Shown here in pieces: positions 48,801-56,684 of a DNA stretch of 64,000 nucleotides. The position numbers and the translations under genes are program-made. The DNA comes from Nitrosomonas sp. Nm132 (GTDB lineage Bacteria > Pseudomonadota > Gammaproteobacteria > Burkholderiales > Nitrosomonadaceae): positions 51,531 to 115,530 of the forward strand of contig NZ_FNDH01000006.1 of assembly GCF_900100485.1 (NCBI RefSeq). Direction: 5' to 3'. The notes under the pieces were generated by a model that was not told the DNA's origin, searched no databases, and saw only the letters and a program-made list of their open reading frames with translations. How positions within the stretch are numbered: the first letter of the stretch is position 1; every line of letters starts with the position of its first letter.

Positions 48801-49277
48801 AGTGCCTTCTACCCCCCCATTGACGAAGGGGGTCCTGATTTCGAAGGGTATAGGGGTACGGGTAATGATGTGTAACTTACCCTTGAGTAAATCCAGCAAG
48901 GAAGCTTTTTCAGCTTCCGGCTCGACAATGGTGAGGGTCGTTTTCTGATCAAGTCTCAGCATGCTGTCATTGCTTAGCCTAATAGAAGCCCGACTGCGAG
49001 AGCGAACTCTCAGCATATCTCCCTGACATAGCTTTTGATAAGGCTCTACTCGCTGCCAGCGTCGCTCCTCTGCCCTGCGTAGTTCTACGATACCTTCGAC
49101 TGAAATAATATGTGCCGCTATAACAGAGCATAAAGCTGTTGAGGCGACAGCACTGGCACTATAGGCGCTGCAATAAAAGACGAATAAGGTGATTAGCAAA
49201 ACTTGCCATACAAACCTCCATAGACTCTGGAATTTTTGCCTTTTCTTTCTCTCTTGAAAACCATCAACATTACACAT
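45861..49277 (-). CDS. FecR-domain / TPR / outer-membrane beta-barrel fusion
   Basis: A 1138-residue exported protein (hydrophobic signal about 25-46). Residues 55-200 are a FecR-like beta domain (SVEGIVELRRAEERRWQRVE; PIPFEIRTPFVNGGVEGTEF). Residues 230-620 are about ten tetratricopeptide repeats (e.g. EARTDIEQALQLQPYDSDAY). Residues 660-1138 consist of alternating beta strands ending in ERTFFARLTLNF, with a terminal Phe as in outer-membrane barrels. No TonB plug is seen. The arrangement suggests a surface assembly that senses or transports; function unknown. Shine-Dalgarno agaggtgg precedes the ATG. A CHASE2 cyclase on the same strand upstream is the likely partner. Confidence 0.78.
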   Translation of the reverse strand: MCNVDGFQERKKRQKFQSLWRFVWQVLLITLFVFYCSAYSASAVASTALCSVIAAHIISVEGIVELRRAEERRWQRVEPYQKLCQGDMLRVRSRSRASIRLSNDSMLRLDQKTTLTIVEPEAEKASLLDLLKGKLHIITRTPIPFEIRTPFVNGGVEGTEFFIGVEQDKASIVVYEGKVIASNKQGSLVLSDRESATILKDQAPHKEGVIRPIDAVQWALYYPSIIDYRLDEKMVAESVQPIWRTSLEHSRQGRLFEALSILDQIVPHEFTSHLLTYRAGLLLSVGRVDEARTDIEQALQLQPYDSDAYALQAMIAVVQNVKENALSLANQAVELDRTSPTARLALSYAQQAHFKIEEALGSVEEAIRLDEKNALAWARLSELHMSTGYIDRALEAAQQAVSLNPHLGKTQTVLGFAYLLRIDTKKAKATFTQAIELDQADPMPRLGLGLALIREGKLEAGRIEIEIATSLDPANSLIRSYLGKAYFEEKRYSLASTQFDLAKERDPNDPTPWFYDAIQKQTQNQPMDALRDIQKSIELNNNRAVYRSKLLLDQDQAGRSSSLARIYDNLGFEKRALMETAKSLSLDPANHSAHRFLSDVYVNIPRHEIARVSELLQAQLLQPINVNPVQPHLAIADLNIITGTGPAISGFNEFAPLMERNKPQLVASGIFGSNSTLGDEIVASAVYDRASISLGQFHYDTKGFKRNDPGIPNNNDQTHNIYNVFMQYALTPKFNVQAEFRTRKTEQGDLTLDFNPKNYDPSYRRELSEDTARIGARYALSPNQDLIFSGKYIDRSEIQKFGDSDSGLENKGFQIEAQHMFRTKNFNSIIGGSGYWFDWNFKGAPSKELLERESAYIYTNTNFLQNINATLALSYDAFSDLPLTEKKDEKINPKFGLQWNITNSVRLRAAWLQATKSHLIAQQSLEPTQVAGFNQFFDDLNGTKSRRMGVGLDTHFTNQLYSGIEISERKLEVPNNQKQNEQLYRAYFYWLFNSNWAIKGEMQFEKFTRNHQDLIEDDDPGRIQTLSLPITINYFHPQGFFFNAAINTVKQNLRRKRDFNDNQERNPEKTNSGVDTFFLLDSIMGYRFPNRRGMLAFEGRNLLNDKFFYRNTGFYISEAIPTRYVPERTFFARLTLNF

Positions 49278-49357
49278 TGATTAATAAACCACCTCTTAAC
49301 ACCCAATATTACAGAAACTATATGCTATAACCATATTAGCATTATTGTTTAACGCTT

Positions 49358-50388
49358 TTATGAATTTTCTGATATAGCAGAACCAAATAAGAATGATTCA
49401 AAGAGCATATGATTTGAAGAGAATATCGATTGGGAAGTTTTGTTGTTTACGGATGGTTTGGCTTGAGCCCATTGGTGTTCTATGGGATTGAGAACTGGAG
49501 GATAAGGTGGAAGATATTCGATGATGTGCCCTGCGTATGAGAAATATTTCTGAATATCGTTGCGTTTGGGGAAAGTAGCCTTATCCATAGCGATGATCGA
49601 CGCAAGAGGCCATTTTGGCAAGAGATCCTGCATCGTCCATCCCATGAAACCCATCGGCGTTGATGTTGGCTTCAAACAGGCCAACAGAGTTACCAATAGT
49701 TTTCCGATCAGGGCGCCAATTGCGTTGCTACGGCCTTTCGCGTGCCAGTCATGCGTGCGATAACATCTCCGTGGCCAATGGGGGTGATAACCCCGCGTGC
49801 GCGGCGCATCGCGGGCGAAACCACTCTCGTCGATGTAGACTATCGTTCGTCCCGCTGCTTCATATGCCGCAATCTTCTCCCGAAAGATACGCCATGTGCC
49901 TTCGTCCGCTTTGGAATGTTTCAGTTTTTTTATAGGAGACACGCAGCTTCCTGAGCGCATGAAAAACCGCATTCTGCGCTACGCCCAGACGCGCCGCACG
50001 CTCGTACTGGTAGGCATCAGGTTAATTACGGATATCCTATGTCAGAATCTCAAGATCGACTTAACGCTTGCGAGAACCCGATGGCTTGCAGTGAATATCC
50101 TTCAGCCAGCGCATAACGCTCGCAACGCCAACACTAACCCGAATATTTCATAAATTGGCACGTGCCCTCACTTGCCTTTTGATTAATAAGAAAGATTTTG
50201 CTCAGTCGGGTGTATGAATCACTACACCCCTCCTTCTCAAAACTTCCCTATTAATCAAAATCCTGCGTGATCATCACGCGAATTTATGAAATATTCGGGC
50301 TAAACCGACCCGCGACCTCGGCAATTGTAAGCCCTTCTTCCTCACGGATAGATAAAACTTTACGGTAAAAATCCAGAAAGTACGCCAT
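49358..50388 (-). pseudogene. IS630-family transposase, disrupted
   Basis: The first 29 codons (MAYFLDFYRKVLSIREEEGL, then TIAEVAGRF) lie to the right of MITE copy 6. To its left, reading resumes with VGVASVMRWLKDIHCKPSGS and then meets in-frame stops and frame changes. The C-terminal 200 codons are open: IVYIDESGFARDAP (first Asp), SIIAMDKATFPK (second Asp) and PPYPPVLNPIEHQWAQAK (Glu). The gene is dead by insertion and point decay. Confidence 0.85.
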
Positions 50389-50424
50389 TCCTTCAAAGAG
50401 CCAAAATTATTTGGTTTGGCTATA
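49373..50424 (-). mobile_element. IS630-family element carrying a MITE
   Basis: Near-matching ends TATAGCaGAACCAAATAA (left) and TATAGCcAAACCAAATAA (right, reverse complement) bound the transposase. With the 170-bp MITE removed, the element would be about 880 bp. TA at both borders fits the TA target of the family. Confidence 0.7.
50134..50303 (+). mobile_element. MITE copy 6 (162 bp plus CTAA duplication)
   Basis: Full copy flanked by CTAA on both sides, inserted in the 5' part of the IS630 transposase gene. CTAA is asymmetric, so its identical repetition at both ends is the clearest proof of a 4-bp target duplication. Confidence 0.95.
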
Positions 50425-50488
50425 TTTCTCAAAGATTTTCCGAAAAAAGTTGATCAGATATTCTGATCTGGAAAAAGTCCTATCATCA

Positions 50489-52807
50489 TTACTTCCCTGG
50501 CAGCCGAGTAATGCCACTCCATGACTGAGGTGGAATCAAGCGATAACCCTGGCAAAGATTCAGAAAAAAGTGTGATGGCCCATCGTCAGGAAAAACCTGG
50601 AGAATTTCTAAAAAATGATCGCAGGCACCAGACCAGTCTTGCGACTCATAGGCTAGCAAGCCATTAGTGAAACCTTCACATAACCAAATTTGATCATTAT
50701 TTGCCCCCTCCTTGGGGGCTACGAGCTCTACCAGCTCGATCGGAATTGATCTACCGGAAAGTAGAATTTTTCCCAGAGGGCGCACTAGAAAGTCATCTAA
50801 ACCGTCTAGCACTGCTTTTGATAACAGCAGGCGCGTTTTAAAATATTTGTTTGCGCCCTGAATGCGATTGGTAGTGTTAACTATATCCCCGACGGCACGA
50901 TATTCATAATGGTGCATGGCACCGACATTTCCCAGTGCCATCTCACCAGCATGCAGACCGATTCGGGTTGGTAACCGAAATTCACCGTTATTCCGGTTAA
51001 AATGCTCAACAGCCTTAATAATCTCAAGAGCGGCAAAACATGCCTGTCTACGCTGAAAGGATAGTGCAGTTGATGCAGCCCATATGGCCAGCATTGCATC
51101 TCCCTTTACATCGGAAACGATACCTTCATACTGTTTTACTGGCTTGAATAAGGTTGCGTAATAATCATTCATCAAAAGCCTGAGTTCCGTCGGACTCAAT
51201 CTTCCTCCAAGCTCTGTATACTTGTCGGCATCTGTATCCATGCAGATACCATAAAGCAACTGACTGCTTGTCGTTTCTCTACCGGCATTATTAACAAAAT
51301 CATTAACTACCTGCTCAGGTACATACTTGCCGAATGCTTCCCGGAGAATCAAGCGCTCTTTAACAGATTCAACATATTTCAATAATAAAGCAGCACCACA
51401 GGCCAATAGCATTTGTGCTAATGGTATGACTATCGGCAGCCATACGTGCGCCATTTTAAAAAGATAATAAGCACCAGAACCATAAAGAAGCACCAATATA
51501 ACACCTACCAGTACAGCACTTCGATCTGGTAAAACCAAAAAAACCAAGCACAGCATGAAACCAGACAGAAAAAGAATGGAGAGCGTACCTATTAAAGGTA
51601 TCGGCCGCACAGGACGGTCATCCAGTAAGTTAGCAAAAGCTGTTGCAGCAATCTCGACGCCACTAATCTGCAAACCATCTGATTGGTTGAATACCGTGAC
51701 ATAATCATCCCTTAACTCATCCTGTTCACTAAAACTATCAGCAGATACCCCGACCAAGACAGCCTTGCCTTTTAGATCTAGCTGTTCAGATTCAGCCGCA
51801 TCAGAGTGCAGAACTTGATGATACGATATTGTTCTTATGGTACGTGGTGGCCCATAAAAATTAAGGTACCTTGTTTCGCTCCCGGAATACAGATTAAGCA
51901 ATGCACGTATGATCTTTTTATTACCATGGCTAGTAAGTTGGCTCCGATCCAGTTCATACTGCATATCGTCCGCCAGTTTTGCATTGTTAGCTAATACATT
52001 CCGCAACGTAAACATCAAATCCTCAATGTCGAGGTCATGCTGACTGGCTGGTATTTGGGTCGCCAGCAATGGATCTACGATGCGTAGTAGATGAACGAAA
52101 TCATCATAAGCTTGAAGTGCGAAAATCTGTAACATAACCGATGGCAATGAGGGAATATCGCCCCCACTGGTATTGAATGCCCAATACTGTGTCACAGAAC
52201 CTCTGGGTAAAATGAATGGAGCAGTGGCTCGGGCGGCATCGGCAATAATTGGCAAAATTGGCAAACGCCAAATGCCAACCAGCCTTGGATAATCCCGAAA
52301 AGAAAACCCTTCTTTCTTTTTCGTATCATCTAATTCAGAACCAATTCCATGCTTTGTTTGACAATCATCCAACTTTTTTTCGGTCTGATATGGAAAAGAA
52401 TCTGTATCCCGGGAATCGATCAATCTTTCCACCAAAACAACGTTACCAGCCTTGCTCATCGCATGTGCCAGCTTTTCGTCGCTTTCAGGTCTCCTGCCAC
52501 AAGCTCCAAATCTCAGATCAAATGAAATAACCTCAGCTCCTGCTACGACGAGCTTATCAATTAAATCAGCATGCCGATCACGTGGCCACTCCTTTGGATT
52601 GAGCGGCAAATTTAACTCAGAAGCAGATGATTGGTCGACTGCAATGACAATAACATCAGCAGATGCAGATATCGCGCCACGCAAATGAAATAACCAGCTT
52701 AGGCCATATTCCTCCTCTATAACTAACCCCACTGGCATTAGATATACTACGACTCCGACCAAGCCAGTCGACAAGGCTATAAAAAATCGCTTGGGCCAAT
52801 TGATCAT
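50489..52807 (-). CDS. CHASE2-domain class III adenylate/guanylate cyclase
   Basis: A 772-residue membrane receptor cyclase. An N-terminal helix (about 8-28) is followed by a periplasmic CHASE2 sensor (about 40-390; IVIAVDQSSASELNLPLNP). Three hydrophobic segments (about 405-470) precede a cytoplasmic class III cyclase domain (about 515-690): MDTDADKYTELGGRLS and VSDVKGDAMLAIW carry the metal aspartates, and YRAVGDIVNTTNRIQGANK the transition-state Asn/Arg. It should make cAMP or cGMP in response to an extracytoplasmic signal. MITE copy 7 ends 9 bp before the ATG. The FecR-TPR-barrel gene downstream on the same strand may be the signalling partner. Confidence 0.88.
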   Translation of the reverse strand: MINWPKRFFIALSTGLVGVVVYLMPVGLVIEEEYGLSWLFHLRGAISASADVIVIAVDQSSASELNLPLNPKEWPRDRHADLIDKLVVAGAEVISFDLRFGACGRRPESDEKLAHAMSKAGNVVLVERLIDSRDTDSFPYQTEKKLDDCQTKHGIGSELDDTKKKEGFSFRDYPRLVGIWRLPILPIIADAARATAPFILPRGSVTQYWAFNTSGGDIPSLPSVMLQIFALQAYDDFVHLLRIVDPLLATQIPASQHDLDIEDLMFTLRNVLANNAKLADDMQYELDRSQLTSHGNKKIIRALLNLYSGSETRYLNFYGPPRTIRTISYHQVLHSDAAESEQLDLKGKAVLVGVSADSFSEQDELRDDYVTVFNQSDGLQISGVEIAATAFANLLDDRPVRPIPLIGTLSILFLSGFMLCLVFLVLPDRSAVLVGVILVLLYGSGAYYLFKMAHVWLPIVIPLAQMLLACGAALLLKYVESVKERLILREAFGKYVPEQVVNDFVNNAGRETTSSQLLYGICMDTDADKYTELGGRLSPTELRLLMNDYYATLFKPVKQYEGIVSDVKGDAMLAIWAASTALSFQRRQACFAALEIIKAVEHFNRNNGEFRLPTRIGLHAGEMALGNVGAMHHYEYRAVGDIVNTTNRIQGANKYFKTRLLLSKAVLDGLDDFLVRPLGKILLSGRSIPIELVELVAPKEGANNDQIWLCEGFTNGLLAYESQDWSGACDHFLEILQVFPDDGPSHFFLNLCQGYRLIPPQSWSGITRLPGK

Positions 52808-52816
52808 ATTTGCCCA

Positions 52817-52986
52817 TTAACCCGAATATTTCATAAATTCGCGTGATGATCACGCAGAATTTTGATTAATAGGGAAGTTTTGAGAAGGAGTGGTGTAGTG
52901 ATTCGTACACCCGACTGAGCAAAATCTTTCCTATTAATCAAAAGGCAAGTGAGGACTCGTGCCAATTTATGAAATATTCGGGTTAA
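52817..52986 (-). mobile_element. MITE copy 7 (inverted; TTAA duplication)
   Basis: Full copy flanked by TTAA, with the palindrome-bearing right end facing the cyclase start 9 bp away, exactly as copy 4 faces the metalloprotease. The far TTAA forms the stop codon of a 33-codon ORF. Confidence 0.95.
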
Positions 52987-53084
52987 CTACTCATTTCCTC
53001 CTGGCCATACCTTTCCATTAATCCACCAATTGCGGCCTCATAAAATATGATCGATATTGCAATCTTCCTTGTGTTCTTAATCAT
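52983..53084 (-). CDS. Possible 33-residue leader-type ORF before the cyclase
   Basis: A short frame (MIKNTRKIAISIIFYEAAIG start) with a good aagggg Shine-Dalgarno ends in the TTAA used by MITE copy 7. Without the MITE its stop would lie 12 bp before the cyclase ATG, so it would be first in that operon. No similarity recognised; it may be chance. Confidence 0.35.
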   Translation of the reverse strand: MIKNTRKIAISIIFYEAAIGGLMERYGQEEMSS

Positions 53085-53257
53085 GACATTTTCCCCTTAT
53101 TACCATCTGGTAATCTTCGTTATACAAAAATAACAGTTCAAGTAGCCAAATTGGATGCTACCGGATATTGAATACAAAGAACAATGCCCTACTCTGCTGA
53201 TTCCGCTAGATGAGTCGGATAAAGTAGATTAACTGGATGAGAAGGAAGTACAGCCAT

Positions 53258-54160
53258 TTACCCTCTTGTCCCACTCACATACGCTGCCGTCAGGGGGTGA
53301 GTGGGAGTTTCAAAAATATCCCGGCAGTGACCAAATTCAACCAGATGGCCGATGCGCTCGCGCTCCTTCACCCAGAAAAACGCGGCGTAATTGGCGATAC
53401 GCCGTGCCTGCGCCAGGTTGTGGGTCACAATCACGATGGTATAGCGCCCGTTTAACCGGTTGATCAAGTCTTCCACCACGCTGGAGGCAATGGGATCCAG
53501 TGCACTGCACGGTTCATCCATCAATAAAATCTGCGGATCGAGCGCCAGTGCACGGGCGATACATAGCCGTTGCTGCTGACCGCCAGACAGACTCAATGCC
53601 GGAGCATCCAGCCGGTCGCAAACTTCATCCCATAAGCCGACATCACGTAGTACCTGTTCCGTGATAACCTGAATGTCCGCCCGTTGCGTGATGCCATGCT
53701 CACGCAATGGCAAAGCGATGTTGCGTTGAATGGACAATGGAAAAGGCGTGGGTTTCTGAAACACCATGCCGATCTGCTTGCGCAACTGCTGCACATTGCA
53801 GGTAGCATCATAAATATCATTACCTTCGAACTGAACAGCCCCTTCAACGCGGCAATCTGGAATCAAATCGGTCAAGCGATTGATCGCGGATAAGAAGCTG
53901 GTTTTTCCGCAACCGGAAGGACCAATCAGAGCGGTAATACAGCCCCGGTAAATAGCCAGCGTCACCTTGTCGAGCGCACGCTTGGCGCCATAAAAAAGTG
54001 AAAGATCCTTGACCTGAATGACGGGTTCGGGAATGCAACAATAAGGACCTGTCTGCAAGGGGCCGAGTGTATAAGCATTGCTCTTATCACAAGTCGGTTG
54101 CGCTGGGTTCAATACTTCACGATCATTCAGATAATCGGTCATATCAGATTTCGGTTTCAT
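53258..54160 (-). CDS. pstB: PstB phosphate ABC transporter ATPase
   Basis: A 300-residue ABC ATPase. Walker A GPSGCGKTSFLS with the Pst-typical INRLTDLIP following, Q-loop GMVFQKPTPFPLSI, signature LSLSGGQQQRLCIARAL, Walker B ILLMDEPCSALDP. An N-terminal extension of about 45 residues precedes the core (starts at IQVKDLSLFYG). It powers uptake of phosphate, or of arsenate which Pst systems also carry. Last gene of a nine-gene operon; it overlaps pstA by 4 bp. Confidence 0.93.
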   Translation of the reverse strand: MKPKSDMTDYLNDREVLNPAQPTCDKSNAYTLGPLQTGPYCCIPEPVIQVKDLSLFYGAKRALDKVTLAIYRGCITALIGPSGCGKTSFLSAINRLTDLIPDCRVEGAVQFEGNDIYDATCNVQQLRKQIGMVFQKPTPFPLSIQRNIALPLREHGITQRADIQVITEQVLRDVGLWDEVCDRLDAPALSLSGGQQQRLCIARALALDPQILLMDEPCSALDPIASSVVEDLINRLNGRYTIVIVTHNLAQARRIANYAAFFWVKERERIGHLVEFGHCRDIFETPTHPLTAAYVSGTRG

Positions 54161-55032
54161 TCTGTATTCAGTTTTCTACGCTGCCAGAAATGGATCAGTT
54201 GCATTGCAATTAGGTTGATCACGAGCAGCAATATGATCAGCACCAGTGCCGAAGCATAGGCAGGCGCATCCCCCCCCGGCACATTCATCGACAAGTCAAA
54301 AATATGCAGCGCCAGCACACGCCCAGAATCCAGCAGTGACTCCGGCATACGATCAACATAACCACTGGTAAACATCAGCGCCGCTGTTTCCGCCGCAGCC
54401 CGTCCGATTCCCAACAATAATCCTGCTGCCCAGGCTGGCGCCGCTACCGGCAACAACAAATGAAACAACGTGGCCGTACGTGACATACCTAGCGCAGCTG
54501 CAGATAAACGATAACTCTCTGGCACAGCCCGTAACCCTGCTTCCGCTGTGCTTACCAGAATGGGTAACAGCATACATGCCAAGGTCAGTCCCCCGGATAA
54601 AATGGAAAAACCCATACCCAGATAAATGCTAAAAAACGCATAGCCAAACAGGCCAAATACGATAGAAGGCACGCCTGCCAATACCTGCAAACTGTAACGC
54701 ACCCACCGACCAAGCAGACTCATGGCAGGAATAAACTCCGCCAGTAACATGGCGGTCGCCCATCCGACTGGTAATGCCACCAGCAGCGCGATCAGCAAGA
54801 CCAGCAAAGTGGATATCAGTATGGAGCCAATACCGCCCGCACGCCCTGCATCGCGTGGCACATCGGTCAGAAAATCCCATGATAGCAGCGCACCGCCGCC
54901 ATGGATCAGATCGAGCAGTATCCATAGAAACACTCCGCTCACACATAGCACCATGAGATAAATCAGCAGCCGGATCATTTGATCACGCAACAGATGGTTA
55001 GGCTTGCCGGTAACACCTATCTGCTTATACAT
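54157..55032 (-). CDS. pstA: PstA phosphate ABC transporter permease
   Basis: A 291-residue inner-membrane permease with six hydrophobic helices. The BPD-transporter EAA-like loop is near AALGMSRTATLFHLLLPVAA, and GVPSIVFGLFGYAFF is the typical PstA/PstC motif. Shine-Dalgarno aaggagc precedes the ATG. It overlaps pstC by 8 bp and pstB by 4 bp. Confidence 0.92.
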   Translation of the reverse strand: MYKQIGVTGKPNHLLRDQMIRLLIYLMVLCVSGVFLWILLDLIHGGGALLSWDFLTDVPRDAGRAGGIGSILISTLLVLLIALLVALPVGWATAMLLAEFIPAMSLLGRWVRYSLQVLAGVPSIVFGLFGYAFFSIYLGMGFSILSGGLTLACMLLPILVSTAEAGLRAVPESYRLSAAALGMSRTATLFHLLLPVAAPAWAAGLLLGIGRAAAETAALMFTSGYVDRMPESLLDSGRVLALHIFDLSMNVPGGDAPAYASALVLIILLLVINLIAMQLIHFWQRRKLNTE

Positions 55033-55903
55033 GATGCTCCTTACCGAGCCATCCTGCCAAGCTCGTCAACACCATCACCAGTAATAACAACAGCAAACCC
55101 GAGACAAACAACACCGCTCGATGGTCGCTCATGGCATAGGCCATTTCCAATGCGATATTGGCAGTCAAAGTACGGATGGGAGCAAACAGGCTGTCTGCAT
55201 GCTGCACTACATTTCCCGCCACCATTAACACCGCCATGGTTTCTCCTATCGCACGACCGGCTGCAAGTAATATTCCCGCCACGATTCCTTTACGTGCTGC
55301 AGGCAAAACCACGCCATAAATCATTCCCCAGCGCGACAACCCGAGTGCTGCTGCTGATCTCAGATATTCGCCTGGAACAGCCGTCAGTGCAGCATGGCTT
55401 GTCAATGCCAGCGTAGGCAAAATCATCAGCGTCAAGATGAGTATCGCGGCAAGCAAGCTCGCACCAGGTGGCTGCCATTGATTGATCATTGGCACCAAGG
55501 TAGTCAGCCCCCAGAATCCGAATACCACCGAGGGAATACCAGCCAACAATTCAATCAGCCGCCGATACAGAATGGCCATGCGAGGTGAAGCGTAAAACGC
55601 CATGAACAGCGCCGAAGCAATTCCCAGAGGAATTGCCAGAAAAAGGGCGCCACAACTCGCGTAAAGGGTTCCTGTCACCATCGGCAACAGGTTGTAGTGA
55701 TCTTCCAGCGGGTGCCAGGTCTCATCGGTAAAAAACCGTATGAGTGCGATATGCTGCAATGCCGGCCAGGATTCCAGCAGTAAAAACAGCATGATCAACA
55801 CCATGATCAGGGCTGCCATCACTGCACCTGCACGCAACAACCACTGCAGCCACTTATCAATCGATGCTGATTGGAACAAAATACTGCGCTTCCACCAAGT
55901 CAT
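55025..55903 (-). CDS. pstC: PstC phosphate ABC transporter permease
   Basis: About 292 residues, six membrane helices, with AGIPSVVFGFWGLTTLVPMI and AALGLSRWGMIYGVVLPAAR, the partner of PstA. The ATG at 55903 with cggag upstream is preferred over a TTG at 55924. The gene start lies 47 bp inside the end of pstS, in a different frame. Confidence 0.92.
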   Translation of the reverse strand: MTWWKRSILFQSASIDKWLQWLLRAGAVMAALIMVLIMLFLLLESWPALQHIALIRFFTDETWHPLEDHYNLLPMVTGTLYASCGALFLAIPLGIASALFMAFYASPRMAILYRRLIELLAGIPSVVFGFWGLTTLVPMINQWQPPGASLLAAILILTLMILPTLALTSHAALTAVPGEYLRSAAALGLSRWGMIYGVVLPAARKGIVAGILLAAGRAIGETMAVLMVAGNVVQHADSLFAPIRTLTANIALEMAYAMSDHRAVLFVSGLLLLLLVMVLTSLAGWLGKEHHV

Positions 55904-56684
55904 GCGCTTGCTCCGTGCGAGCAAAATCTAGGAATTGTTTCACCAGTCCTGTCGGTGTCATCCGGGTTACCAGGTTAAGTGGACGCGACAGCGGATAACT
56001 TCCATTGCGCACATTAGCAACCGACGCAGCTATTCCATCCATCGGCAGCAGTTTGATGGGCACGCCGCGTTGGGCGCCGTATTCTGCGGTGCCAATAGAG
56101 ACATAACCCACCGCATGAGAGTTGCCGGCCAAGGTCTTGATGCCCTGCTGATTGTCACCGATAACGATATGCGGCTTGATATCACTGTTTTTCAGTTGAA
56201 AATAGGTCAAAAATAATTCCAGCGTGGAGCGCCCTTCCGCCTTGTTGACTACCGTAATGCGGGCATTCTTTCCACCCAGTTCTTGCCAGTTGGCTATCTT
56301 ACCTGTGTAAATATCAGCAATCTGTTGGGGGGTAAGTGAAGTAACAGGATTACTGGCATGAATAATGATTCCTACCCCATCCAATGCAATAGTGAAGGCC
56401 TGTAAATCCTGCTCATCCGCTTTCATGGCGCGTGACACCATGCCGATATCGGCAACGCCCTTGCGCGTATCGTTGATCCCCCGTGAAGAACCGCCTGTTT
56501 GCACATCCACGCGCACACCGGGATGCAGCGATTCAAACCGCCGCCCGAGTTCAACGGCCAAAGGCGCAATCGTGCTCGATCCGGTCAATACCAATTTATG
56601 CGGAGTAGTCAATGTAGCAGCACCCGCCCCCGATAGAGCCAGCACCGCGATTGTGATCCAGATCGATTGCCTCCAAAATCTCAT
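55857..56684 (-). CDS. pstS: PstS-like phosphate/arsenate-binding periplasmic protein
   Basis: About 275 residues with a signal peptide (SIWITIAVLALSGAGAA). Ligand-binding motifs are LTGSSTIAPLAVELG, QTGGSSRGINDTRKGVADIG and the AVGYVSIG strand. It resembles the shorter PstS-like family. No phoU, phoR or phoB is adjacent, and the gene sits behind arsenic-methylation genes, so a dedicated role in the arsenic operon is suggested. Start at the ATG behind ggaggg at 56684; overlaps the upstream stop by 4 bp. Confidence 0.9.
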   Translation of the reverse strand: MRFWRQSIWITIAVLALSGAGAATLTTPHKLVLTGSSTIAPLAVELGRRFESLHPGVRVDVQTGGSSRGINDTRKGVADIGMVSRAMKADEQDLQAFTIALDGVGIIIHASNPVTSLTPQQIADIYTGKIANWQELGGKNARITVVNKAEGRSTLELFLTYFQLKNSDIKPHIVIGDNQQGIKTLAGNSHAVGYVSIGTAEYGAQRGVPIKLLPMDGIAASVANVRNGSYPLSRPLNLVTRMTPTGLVKQFLDFARTEQAHDLVEAQYFVPISID

